Shown: positions 1 to 6,535, numbered from the stretch's first letter. The stretch is DNA of 18,014 bases from Bacteroidota bacterium (GCA_023433205.1 JAEZDS010000128.1:1-18014), one strand, 5' to 3'. Notes: generated by a model not told the origin, from the sequence alone. Made by a program: numbers and translations.

Positions 1-1287
1 ACATTGACAGCGTCCGGCGCAGCATCTTATTCCTGGAGTTCGCTCGCTTCTGGTTCTACGATTGCGGTTGCGCCAACCGTTTCATCGGATTACACAGTTA
101 TCGGAACAAGTTCTTCTAGCTGCATCGGATCTAAAACCATCGGCGTTCAGGTAAGTCAGGGGCCGACCTTAACTATAAATAGCTCCGGACCTGTATGCGC
201 AGGAGAAACCGCAACATTGTCGGCTACAGGAGCTATTTCATACACCTGGCTGCCCTCTGGTTTCCTTGGAAATACTTTTACAACCAGTTCAAGCGCAGGC
301 ACCACCTATACTGTCATTGGTGAAAGCTTGGCCGGTTGCACGAGTAGCATGGCGGCGAGCCTATCTATCACAACATCGCCTGCAGTTTCTGTAACCCCAT
401 CTTCTGCTACAATTTGTTCCGGAGTGAATGCCCTCTTAACGGCAAGCGGGGCTACAAGCTACACCTGGTATCCCGGAAATTTAGCTGGGTTTGCAGTTAC
501 CGTTAGCCCCCTGGCCAATCAAATCTATACTGTTGTGGGCGGAACGGGAGCCTGCGTGGATAGCAAAACCGTCAGTATTAAAGTGGTGTCCTCGATATCA
601 ATAACGGCATGGGCAACCAACACAGCTATATGCAAAGGTAATCTTACGAAAGTTAACGCCAACGGGGCAACCAACTACACATGGTTACCGGGCAGCTCAT
701 CCGGTGCGGTGATTTTTGTGTCACCGAATGTTAGTACCACCTATACGGTTACCGGGGCAAGTTCATCCTGCAAGAGTACGCAAACTGTTCAAGTCATAGT
801 GAACGCTATACCTACATTAACGGTTACCACTTCCAACAGTATCGCTTGTATTGGTGATATTGTAGTTCTGAACGGTCATGGCGCGCAAACTTATACCTGG
901 AATTCCGGGTCAACTTCCGACACTACGATTGTCATGCCTTCAGCTACTACTTCATACACCTTGCGTGGAACAAGCCAGCAAGGGTGTTCCGGTCAGGTAG
1001 TATTTACTCAGAAGGTTGACGAATGCCTTGGCATTACAGGAATTGGAGACTACGACAAAATTAAAGTTTTTCCGAATCCAACAAGCCGATTGTTGACAGT
1101 CCATGTTGATGAAGGAAATGCAATTATAAGGGCGCGATTACTCAACTCAATGGGTATGGTTGTGATGATGGAAAACGGCATTGGACAAATCGAATTAGAA
1201 CTAGAGAGGTTGGCTAATGGATGCTATTATCTGGTGTTGGAAAAGAATGGCATTCCAGCAGCGGTCAAGAAAGTTATCAAAAAGTAA
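1..1287 (+). CDS. T9SS-sorted Ig-like repeat surface protein, 5'-truncated by window edge
   Basis: The reading frame is open from the first base, so the true start lies upstream. The visible 428 codons contain one partial and four complete Ig/PKD-like repeats of about 80 residues. Each has a Cys in a VCAG/ICSG/ICKG-type turn, then a TASGA-x-SYTW-like strand, a 'P..TTYTV.G' strand and a second Cys near the end. From about residue 354 there is a type A T9SS C-terminal sorting domain starting KVFPNPTS and ending in a Lys-rich tail (VKKVIKK). By family knowledge such proteins are exported through Sec, cross the outer membrane by the type IX system and are attached to the surface or released. Repeats of this type are common in Bacteroidota adhesins and gliding-associated proteins, but no substrate can be read from the sequence. 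It shares its repeat type with the gene at 6702-8561 and with the broken fragment at 1811-2148. The class is clear; the specific role is unknown. Confidence 0.88.
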   Translation, partial: TLTASGAASYSWSSLASGSTIAVAPTVSSDYTVIGTSSSSCIGSKTIGVQVSQGPTLTINSSGPVCAGETATLSATGAISYTWLPSGFLGNTFTTSSSAGTTYTVIGESLAGCTSSMAASLSITTSPAVSVTPSSATICSGVNALLTASGATSYTWYPGNLAGFAVTVSPLANQIYTVVGGTGACVDSKTVSIKVVSSISITAWATNTAICKGNLTKVNANGATNYTWLPGSSSGAVIFVSPNVSTTYTVTGASSSCKSTQTVQVIVNAIPTLTVTTSNSIACIGDIVVLNGHGAQTYTWNSGSTSDTTIVMPSATTSYTLRGTSQQGCSGQVVFTQKVDECLGITGIGDYDKIKVFPNPTSRLLTVHVDEGNAIIRARLLNSMGMVVMMENGIGQIELELERLANGCYYLVLEKNGIPAAVKKVIKK

Positions 1288-1315
1288 ATAAAGTTGTATG
1301 TCCCTGAGTCATCGA

Positions 1316-1329
1316 GGGGGTTAACCCCC
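1316..1329. repeat. Perfect 14-bp palindrome after the surface protein gene
   Basis: GGGGGTTAACCCCC is self-complementary over all 14 bases and lies 29 bases after the stop codon at 1285-1287. It has no loop and no following T-run, so it is a poor intrinsic terminator. A protein-binding site or transcript-end structure is possible. The rest of 1288-1543 is AT-rich and shows no gene that I can recognise. Confidence 0.4.
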
Positions 1330-1543
1330 AGTTTTGACAGTCACTTTCTATGGCTTGTTACACCCTGTGTTTACGCAAATAGGCACCCGTGATAAGTGGT
1401 AAAATTCACAATTATTGGAAGCAGAGCCTCTGTTGTTCTATTTAGCTGTTTTATCCAGGAGCTTAATTTTTTAAAAGGTAAAGATTATGCATCTATGAAC
1501 CAGGTAAAAATTTATAAACCTGCTCCCAATATCAGATATACTG

Positions 1544-1810
1544 CTAGATTCTCTCAATAGAGATGCAGGCGTATATAAAGTAAAATTCAGAGAAAGGGAT
1601 ACGACCATTCTCTCCGCCTTTACTTTCCAAAGAATTTGCGACTCTCATTGGAAAAGCTTTTCGAGCTTCCTCAAGAAGGTCTTGTTCAAGGGTACAAATT
1701 TTATCTAGATTAGCATCTGAAGTTACTAAAAACATCATACTGTAAAGAGCATTGTGAGCTGTTTCATTTAATTCCTGTATATATTTTTCAGTTTCATACA
1801 CCGGTTTCAT
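1544..1810 (-). CDS. Small hypothetical protein, 88 aa
   Basis: I do not recognise this protein. The longest version of the frame starts at 1855, but that would run back into DNA that encodes an Ig-repeat fragment on the other strand. The ATG at 1810 (MKPVYETEKY) is therefore the better start and gives 88 residues. The product is soluble, mostly helical in appearance and rich in Glu, Asn and Ala (ELNETAHNAL, LEQDLLEEARKAF), with no signal peptide or membrane segment. It sits alone on the minus strand between a surface-protein gene and a broken Ig-repeat fragment, with no partner gene. Its upstream edge coincides with the abrupt beginning of that fragment, so it may itself be a remnant or an inserted gene. 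It could also be a chance frame, though its codon pattern and amino-acid composition look plausible. Confidence 0.4.
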   Translation of the reverse strand: MKPVYETEKYIQELNETAHNALYSMMFLVTSDANLDKICTLEQDLLEEARKAFPMRVANSLESKGGENGRIPFSEFYFIYACISIERI

Positions 1811-2148
1811 ATTTGTTGGCTGTTTGTGCCGGACGCATGATAAATGCCTCTGCAAGTGGCGCTCACGTTTTCAGTTGGTCGGATGGGATCTTTAATGGTG
1901 TTTCGTTCACCCCCACAGTTTCGAAAATTTATAAAGTAACTGGAACAGATACAATAACCGGATGTGCAAGTAAAGATAGTCCAACCGTTAACCTATTGGT
2001 ACACACATTGCCTGTCTTAGATCAGTCCGCTAGTCCTGAATTGATTTGTAAGGGGGACAGTTCATGGTTGAATGTGAGCGGATCTTTGAGTTACAAATGG
2101 TAAACTGGCACAGTCGGACCTCAGTTACGAGTTGACCCCTTAAATACA
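1811..2148 (+). pseudogene. Broken Ig-like repeat fragment of a T9SS-type surface protein
   Basis: From 1813 the plus strand encodes one complete Ig-like repeat and the start of another. It shows VCAGRMINASASGAHVFSW, then a 'TPTVSKIYKVTGTDT..GC' strand, then ICKGDSSWLNVSGSLSYKW. It has no signal peptide and no sorting domain. The frame is interrupted by TAA at 2101, exactly after the SYKW motif. The same frame continues past the stop as TGTVGPQLRVDPLNT, which is what this repeat family normally has next, so the stop looks like a point mutation in a former gene. Similarity to the family then ends at about 2148. The 5' edge abuts the small ORF at 1544-1810. It is the same repeat family as the genes at 1-1287 and 6702-8561. 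Confidence 0.72.
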
Positions 2149-2400
2149 CTGTTTTCCTCCGTATCAGAGTTAAAGCAAAAGCACGGAGCCCGTTTCGGTT
2201 GTGTAGGTCGGGTGATCGAAGAGATCATGGCAGTAGACACGGCCACTATGTTGTCATCAGGCATTTTTATTTGCTCTTACCCATCCATGTCCCATCTTAG
2301 AACGTGTTTTTGAACTCCGAGAATTTCTTTATAATCAAATTGCCGGAACCCCGTATTTTTCGAATTGTCAAAGTAGAGGAGCCATATTCTTCTAAAATTC

Positions 2401-2489
2401 ACCGTTAGAGGTCGTAAGCAGCCGTAAATAGCCGTAAATTTTGTCGTAATCGAGCATAAAGAGCCGTAATCTGTCGCAAAAGGCCATCA
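2401..2489. repeat. 10-bp-phased array of GYCGTAA units
   Basis: Five exact GYCGTAA units lie at 2411, 2421, 2431, 2443 and 2463. Near matches in register lie at 2401 (ACCGTTA), 2453 (AGCATAA), 2473 (GTCGCAA) and 2483 (GCCATCA). Steps are 10 bases except one of 12 between 2431 and 2443. All units point the same way and occupy about the same face of the helix. A row of phased, directly repeated short motifs next to a tyrosine recombinase gene is what arm-type integrase binding sites or an accessory-protein array would look like. That role is inferred. Confidence 0.6.
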
Positions 2490-2552
2490 CGGTTTTTTGC
2501 CTTTTAGCATTCTCAGTCTCAAGATAAAAGGTCTGTGCAGAATTGTTTATTT

Positions 2553-2576
2553 ACAAATATGATTAGATATATTTGT
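2553..2576. repeat. Inverted repeat, 8-bp arms with 8-bp spacer
   Basis: ACAAATAT (2553-2560) and ATATTTGT (2569-2576) are perfect inverted arms around gattagat. It resembles an operator or a recombinase core site in shape. No T-run follows, so it is not a standard terminator. Function unknown. Confidence 0.45.
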
Positions 2577-2613
2577 CATAGTTGACCGACGGTGTGCTAG
2601 TTGAGATATCAGT

Positions 2614-2627
2614 GTAGCGCACGCTAC
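2614..2627. repeat. Inverted repeat GTAGCG-CA-CGCTAC
   Basis: Perfect 6-bp arms with a 2-base centre, the second of three palindromes within 120 bases downstream of the integrase. It is probably a dimer-protein site or transcript-end hairpin. Function unknown. Confidence 0.4.
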
Positions 2628-2654
2628 CTGGGAAAGGAAATTGTATCCTTAGTG

Positions 2655-2670
2655 CGAATACAGGTATTCG
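2655..2670. repeat. Inverted repeat CGAATAC-AG-GTATTCG
   Basis: Perfect 7-bp arms with a 2-base centre, 36 bases from the integrase stop codon. On the integrase transcript it lies just after the stop. It has no T-run. Either a short 3' hairpin or a protein-binding palindrome is possible. Confidence 0.42.
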
Positions 2671-2705
2671 AAAGAACGTCAGAAGATTGTGTTTCTGTCT
2701 CTGGT

Positions 2706-4073
2706 CTATGCCACTTTGGGAGAGGTATCAATGCCCTTTATTGAAAATACCTGTTCAGCCACCAGGTCAAGCCGAACTGCTCCTTTTTTGATGTATTTCC
2801 GGAATTCATGCTCGGTTTGATGTCCGCTAATGCTCATTATGGCTGCAATTGAGACACCTTCATTGTAGAAGTTTGTGCAGAAGCTCCTTCTTCCGGCATG
2901 GCTGCTCATTAATTTGTACTTGGGAATATCGTTTGTGATTGTTTCTGTTCCTCTGTGTATTCTAATTCGTTCCAGATTTCTCAATCCTGCTTTAAAGCTT
3001 ACAATCTTTAAAACATCATTGAACTCTTTTGCGGAAATAGTTGGTAGCCTGTAGTTGTACTTTTCTAAAATGCGTGCAGCGATGGGATGTACTGCAAATT
3101 CAACTCTGTAATCGGTTTTTTTGGCCCTGGCTGAGTAAACCAACAATTCTTTGTTGCCAATAGTAGATTTCCGGAAAAAGTGCGGCTCAAGTTTGTTCAG
3201 ATCGCTGTACCTCAAACCAAGAAAGCAGTTAAGCACATATTTGTCACGTACAAGTATCTCATTCTTTTTTTCGAGGGGGTGATCGTATAAGCATTGAATC
3301 TCCTTAAAATCAGTATATACACTGTCTACCTGCCGGCTCTCTGACTTCACACTTTTCCAGGTAAAAGGTTTAACGTAGCCTTCCTCGATGGCCATAGAGA
3401 CAAATTGTTTCACAGTAATGATCTGCTTCTCAATGTAATTCACTTTGTAATTCAGTTCCTGGTCTCTACCTCCGGTTTTGATTCTATATTTTGCCGTGTA
3501 CATATAGTCTCGGAATTTTTGTATGAAGTTCAGATTTACATCGTCAAAGTGAAGTTTATGGTCAGCTTTGAGATTGAGTGCAGACTTCTGTTTGGAACTA
3601 AGGTTATTCCATTCTTTTAACTTTTTTTGGGAAATTAGGCACAGGCCTACCAGCACATGCCGTTTGCATTGTATTAAGCGCTGAAAATTTCTCTTTTTTG
3701 CCTTTCTCTTGTCGATACACGATTCCATAAAACTGGCAAAGTCATTAATTTGGTCGAGGTTGGAGGTTTCGATCTTGTCTACTTTTAAAGCTCTGTCAAG
3801 TTGCGTTTGAATGAACGCTTTATCAAGCCGGATCTGATTGGCTTCCAAATTAGCAATAATGCGCTTCAATTCACGCATCCAATTTTCCAGGTAAAGATTT
3901 ACCAACTCATGATTTTCCTCTTTGTCACTTACCATTTGTTTTGACGGCAGCCAATTCTTTACATGAACGGTTTTCCCAGTGTAGAATTTAAAGGATGTAC
4001 GATTCCTCATAAATTCAACCATTAACGCAGACTGTCTTGCATTGGGCCTTTTAAGCTTAATATTCACAACCAT
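2706..4073 (-). CDS. Tyrosine recombinase / integrase, Bacteroidota mobile-element type
   Basis: Site-specific recombinase of the phage integrase family, about 455 aa. Residues 1-95 look like the N-terminal arm-binding domain (beta strands starting MVVNIKLKRP, then FKFYTGKTVHVKNW). A helical SAM-like core-binding domain lies at about 110-215 and the catalytic domain follows. All catalytic residues are visible: Arg 288 (GLRYSDL), Lys near 318 (ARAKKTDY), His 392 and Arg 395 (HAGRR), His 418 (SGHQTEHEF) and the nucleophile Tyr 427 (FRKYIK). The enzyme should be active. I chose the ATG at 4073 because the arm domain of this family begins there and AAAAAGG precedes it. An ATG at 4139 would add 22 residues. 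The frame stays open up to 4391, but that extension runs through the tRNA remnant and hairpins and is not credible. The gene points away from the tRNA 3' remnant at 4278-4295, as expected for an integrase beside its attachment site. Confidence 0.93.
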   Translation of the reverse strand: MVVNIKLKRPNARQSALMVEFMRNRTSFKFYTGKTVHVKNWLPSKQMVSDKEENHELVNLYLENWMRELKRIIANLEANQIRLDKAFIQTQLDRALKVDKIETSNLDQINDFASFMESCIDKRKAKKRNFQRLIQCKRHVLVGLCLISQKKLKEWNNLSSKQKSALNLKADHKLHFDDVNLNFIQKFRDYMYTAKYRIKTGGRDQELNYKVNYIEKQIITVKQFVSMAIEEGYVKPFTWKSVKSESRQVDSVYTDFKEIQCLYDHPLEKKNEILVRDKYVLNCFLGLRYSDLNKLEPHFFRKSTIGNKELLVYSARAKKTDYRVEFAVHPIAARILEKYNYRLPTISAKEFNDVLKIVSFKAGLRNLERIRIHRGTETITNDIPKYKLMSSHAGRRSFCTNFYNEGVSIAAIMSISGHQTEHEFRKYIKKGAVRLDLVAEQVFSIKGIDTSPKVA

Positions 4074-4142
4074 TTTTCCTTTTTCTGTTGAAATTAAAGT
4101 TACGACCAAAGTTGTATTTGAATGAGAAAAGTTCTCCATATT

Positions 4143-4162
4143 GGGGTGAACCCAGGGGTGAA
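4143..4162. repeat. Direct repeat of GGGGTGAA upstream of the integrase
   Basis: GGGGTGAA occurs at 4143-4150 and 4155-4162, spaced 12 bases start to start. It lies between the integrase start and the putative attachment core. It may be an integrase arm site or an autoregulatory operator. If translation started at 4139 the repeat would lie immediately upstream of the start. Confidence 0.4.
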
Positions 4163-4277
4163 ATAGTGTTATAAACGCGCAATAAAGGGAAATTATAAAT
4201 TTTTGATTTAGCCTCTGGAATCCTTGCTGGTATTGAACTGCAAGTAAACCTCTATTCAAGGGGAAGAAGCACAATTT

Positions 4278-4295
4278 GTCCCTTCGCGACCACCA
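4278..4295 (+). mobile_element. tRNA 3'-end remnant, putative attachment site (element border)
   Basis: GTCCCTTCGCGACCACCA reads as the last part of a tRNA. It has the end of the T-loop (GT), a T-stem 3' strand CCCTT, an acceptor 3' strand CGCGACC (partner would be GGTCGCG), discriminator A and encoded CCA. The bases before it (acaattt) do not fit a T-loop, and no anticodon arm or D arm exists upstream, so only the 3' end is present. Integrases of this family commonly recombine in tRNA 3' ends, leaving a complete tRNA at one end of the element and a short duplicate of its 3' end at the other. The position 205 bases from the integrase start fits this. The full tRNA should lie on the plus strand left of the window, which would make 4295 the right border and the sequence to the left the element. 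The acceptor sequence suggests a tRNA-Arg-like gene, but this is a guess. Confidence 0.62.
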
Positions 4296-4302
4296 GAAAA
4301 AA

Positions 4303-4338
4303 GAAAAGCCCTTTCGATCAATTTCGGAGGGGCTTTTC
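4303..4338 (+). terminator. Terminator-like hairpin behind the tRNA remnant
   Basis: GAAAAGCCC (4303-4311) pairs perfectly with GGGCTTTTC (4330-4338) around an 18-base loop. The right arm supplies four Ts. It follows the CCA by seven bases, which is where the terminator of the original tRNA transcript would be. The 4296-4698 interval contains this, two more hairpins and a promoter-like box, but no gene I can support. Confidence 0.55.
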
Positions 4339-4351
4339 GCTTCCTGGTTGG

Positions 4352-4383
4352 GCGAAGCGCGAACGGAGTGAGTTCTGCTTCGC
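4352..4383. repeat. Long imperfect hairpin
   Basis: GCGAAGC (4352-4358) pairs with GCTTCGC (4377-4383), with an inner GAAC/GTTC stem (4361-4364, 4372-4375) and a 7-base loop. It is not followed by a T-run, so it may be a structured processing site or a dispersed repeat unit rather than a terminator. Confidence 0.4.
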
Positions 4384-4459
4384 AAAAGCAAATAATCATT
4401 CCACGATCATTTATAGGCTTCGAAAAAAATCCCTCTTTGCCCACGACAAGCACATAAGT

Positions 4460-4489
4460 AACCCCCGGCCGCTGTCCCGGGAGGTTTTT
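4460..4489 (+). terminator. Rho-independent terminator candidate, plus strand
   Basis: AACC + CCCGG (4460-4468) pairs with CCGGG + GGTT (4477-4486, one bulged A), closing an 8-base loop and running into TTTTT (4485-4489). It is a good GC stem with a T-tract, reading rightward. No plus-strand gene precedes it in the visible sequence except the tRNA remnant. Confidence 0.55.
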
Positions 4490-4678
4490 GTTGTCACAGA
4501 ACAAGCAGAGGTTATTGCTGCGGGGCGCGGTCGCAAATGAATATGCTGGCTGAGCTGTGTTTGAGCCTCAAACACTTTTATACCAAATATGTCCCCGGTT
4601 TCAGCTTGATCATGGGTACCTTTGAATGCAATAAAGCCGTGTTTTATTATTTATGTACTTTTTGCCCTTATCCGGCCC

Positions 4679-4686
4679 TATCTTTG
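4679..4686 (+). promoter_or_regulatory. Bacteroidota -7 box candidate (TATCTTTG)
   Basis: TATCTTTG matches the TAnnTTTG -7 consensus of Bacteroidota housekeeping promoters and lies just before the gene at 4699. A TTTG at 4661-4664 could be the -33 element, but the 14-base gap is shorter than the usual 19 or so. The implied leader would be only a few bases long. Confidence 0.4.
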
Positions 4687-4698
4687 ATTATGTAAAAC

Positions 4699-5049
4699 AT
4701 GGCCATAAAGAGCATAGCCTTGTCGGCAGATAACAAAAAAGACCTGGTGAATCTTCAGCAAAATCTACGGGCGGTTTTTCCTGAAGCGGAGTTTCAGCGC
4801 GAGTCGCTTTTTGACCTTTTGCTTTGTGAGCAGCTGGCCTGGTACAGGGGGGCAAAAGTGCCCGACCTAATAGTGGCCGCTTACCGTGAAAACTTTCACG
4901 ACCTTAAGGCTGTTGTTGAGCTGAGAAAAAATGAGAAATTCAAACTGGTACCTATTTTATTGCTGTTGAAGGAAAATTATAAACCGGTTGAAGAGTTGCT
5001 CAGGCACTTTGGTGTGAGCGCTGTGAGAGATCTGGAAACCGGTTTCTGA
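4699..5049 (+). CDS. Degenerate receiver-like protein, apparently frameshifted at its 3' end
   Basis: The 116-aa product has the length and rhythm of a CheY-like receiver domain: KSIALSADN, then PDLIVAAYREN, then VPILLLLKE, then HFGVSAVRD. The strand where a phosphorylatable Asp should sit reads VAAY, so it would be a pseudo-receiver at best; this is a weak fold-level guess. After the TGA at 5047-5049, another frame (-1) continues without a stop for over 40 codons to a TAA at 5181-5183. It encodes a Leu-rich amphipathic helix segment (LQTLLFEALKELLLHNLL) and ends 6 bases before the next gene. One extra T in the TTT at 5043-5045 would join the two into one protein of about 160 aa. The close spacing suggests co-transcription with the glycosyltransferase. 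Confidence 0.6.
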   Translation: MAIKSIALSADNKKDLVNLQQNLRAVFPEAEFQRESLFDLLLCEQLAWYRGAKVPDLIVAAYRENFHDLKAVVELRKNEKFKLVPILLLLKENYKPVEELLRHFGVSAVRDLETGF

Positions 5050-5183
5050 TTTACAATGTGTGGAAAAAGATTCTCTATTGTTTAGATAGCCATTCGCAAG
5101 ACAGTCTGCAAACATTGCTCTTTGAGGCTTTAAAAGAGCTGCTTTTACATAACCTGCTCAGGCATGATTTTTTTTATAAGTAA
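5046..5183 (+). pseudogene. Out-of-frame 3' continuation of the receiver-like gene
   Basis: This frame reads LIYNVWKKILYCLDSHS, then a Leu-rich helix, then HDFFYK and TAA. It looks like real coding sequence (amphipathic, no rare residues) but lacks an ATG. A GTG at 5058 could start a 41-aa peptide. It most likely belongs to the preceding gene by an indel in a T-run, either a sequencing error, a true mutation, or less likely programmed frameshifting. Confidence 0.5.
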
Positions 5184-5189
5184 ATAAAA

Positions 5190-6503
5190 ATGCAAAACGA
5201 TCGCCCCAAAGTGCTCATGTTAGGCTGGGAGTTTCCGCCGGTAATTAACGGAGGCCTGGGTGTGGCGTGTCACGATCTGGCAGCCGCTATGTCAGACCAC
5301 GCAGAGATCACAATGGTGATCCCCAAGGGTTCTCCTGGTTTCAGGATGCGCAACCTTCAGCTGGTAGGAGTAAATCACATAGATGTAAGTAAACTTGACC
5401 CTGGCAGCAGTCAGGCCAAAACCTTTCTTCCCTACGAATTGCATGAGGTAATGGCCGACCTCGATCCCTATTATACTGAACTGTCAGACCCCGTCAGAGG
5501 CGCCAATTCAGCTTCTTATTTTTCCGGCTATGGCAGTTACCTGCACCGCGATGCCAACGAGCCTTTCGAAATAGAATCACTGTATAGTGGTAACATCATT
5601 GAAAAAGTGCTGCACTTCGCTGAGATTGTTACTGCCTATATCGACGCTGTTGATTTTGAAATTATCCATGCACACGACTGGATGACCATGATCGCCGGAA
5701 TGATGATAAAAAAGAAAACAGGGAAACCGCTGGTAGTGCATATCCATTCGCTGGAAGTTGACCGTGGTGGAACCGATAGCAAGGGCTGGGTGTACCAGCT
5801 CGAGAAAAAAGGCATGCAGGCAGCCGATCTCATATTGCCGGTGAGTAATTTTACTGCCGACAACATTGTGCAGTATTATGAGATTCCCCGAGAGAAGTTG
5901 CAGGTAGTACACAATGGCACCCGGCCCGTTAAAGGTTATCGCAGTGAAAAACCATACCCTGAAAAAACCGTGATCTTTGTGGGGCGCCTCACCAGGCAAA
6001 AAGGTCCGGAGAAGTTTCTGGAGATCGCCGCCAGGGTGTTACAGAAACAATCTGATGTGAGATTTGTAATGGCCGGCGTTGGCGATTTTTTCAAAAAGGC
6101 GCTCGAAGACAGTTCTTTCAAAGGTATAGGTAACCGTTTCCACCTCACAGGATTTTTGAACACCGAACAATTAGGCTATCTTTTTTCGGTTAGCGATGTT
6201 TACTGTATGCCCTCTGTGTCAGAGCCATTCGGCTTGTCGGCAGTGGAGGCCGCGCAGTTTGGCCTTCCCTGCGTTATCTCCAAACAAAGTGGTGTGGCCG
6301 AAGTATTGGGCGGCGCCCTTACTTTTGATTTCTGGGACATTAATAAGGCTGCCGACTATATCATCAAATTGCTGAATGATGACGTTTTGCGTCAGCAATC
6401 TGTTGAGGCGGCTTTCAGAAGTCTTGATCAGATAAGCTGGGAACTTAGCGCTCAGAAGGTGATGCGTGCATACGCCAGTCTGGGAGTACTGCAATCCTCA
6501 TAA
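5190..6503 (+). CDS. GT4-family glycosyltransferase, glycogen/starch synthase-like
   Basis: Cytoplasmic GT-B fold retaining glycosyltransferase of 437 aa, full length. The N-terminal domain starts KVLMLGWEFPPVINGGLG (7-24), where the Gly-rich GGLG loop binds the nucleotide sugar, and carries HAHDW (160-164). The C-terminal domain has HNGT (241-244), VGRLTRQKG (264-272) and the EX7E motif SEPFGLSAVEA with Glu 345 and Glu 353. The opening motif is typical of the Bacteroidota glycogen-synthase-like branch, so alpha-glucan synthesis from a nucleotide-glucose is plausible. A polysaccharide transferase with another sugar cannot be excluded. No partner glucan gene (GH57, branching or debranching enzyme) is next to it in this window. 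It starts 6 bases after the TAA of the upstream out-of-frame segment, suggesting an operon. Confidence 0.88.
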   Translation: MQNDRPKVLMLGWEFPPVINGGLGVACHDLAAAMSDHAEITMVIPKGSPGFRMRNLQLVGVNHIDVSKLDPGSSQAKTFLPYELHEVMADLDPYYTELSDPVRGANSASYFSGYGSYLHRDANEPFEIESLYSGNIIEKVLHFAEIVTAYIDAVDFEIIHAHDWMTMIAGMMIKKKTGKPLVVHIHSLEVDRGGTDSKGWVYQLEKKGMQAADLILPVSNFTADNIVQYYEIPREKLQVVHNGTRPVKGYRSEKPYPEKTVIFVGRLTRQKGPEKFLEIAARVLQKQSDVRFVMAGVGDFFKKALEDSSFKGIGNRFHLTGFLNTEQLGYLFSVSDVYCMPSVSEPFGLSAVEAAQFGLPCVISKQSGVAEVLGGALTFDFWDINKAADYIIKLLNDDVLRQQSVEAAFRSLDQISWELSAQKVMRAYASLGVLQSS

Positions 6504-6535
6504 TTGATTTTCCTTAATTTACAGGTTTTAAGGCG

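Larger units (their letters stand above)
2149..2705. other. Gene-free stretch beside the integrase, with phased repeats and palindromes
   Basis: No coding region longer than a short remnant is supported on either strand. The plus-strand frame from the Ig fragment stays open to about 2313 but resembles nothing I know. The stretch holds a 10-bp-phased array of GYCGTAA units (2401-2489) and three separate inverted repeats (2553-2576, 2614-2627, 2655-2670), all lying just downstream of the integrase stop codon at 2706. Confidence 0.6.

Noticed and set aside
1813..2103. Independent 96-aa gene on the plus strand
   Set aside because: It starts at a TTG with no signal peptide, is a piece of an Ig repeat and is cut by a TAA after which the repeat frame continues; treated as a pseudogene fragment.
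2401..2489. Possible CRISPR array
   Set aside because: Units are only 7 bases at a 10-base step with no spacer regularity of CRISPR type and no cas genes nearby.
4074..4391. N-terminal extension of the integrase (frame open to 4391)
   Set aside because: It runs through the putative attachment site and the hairpins; the arm-domain start at 4073 fits the family and the extra residues look random.
4256..4504. 82-aa minus-strand ORF upstream of the integrase
   Set aside because: It overlaps the tRNA remnant and both terminator hairpins, has no recognisable motif and looks like a chance frame.
5058..5183. Separate 41-aa gene starting at GTG
   Set aside because: It begins inside the spacer with no family support and is better explained as the frameshifted tail of the preceding gene.
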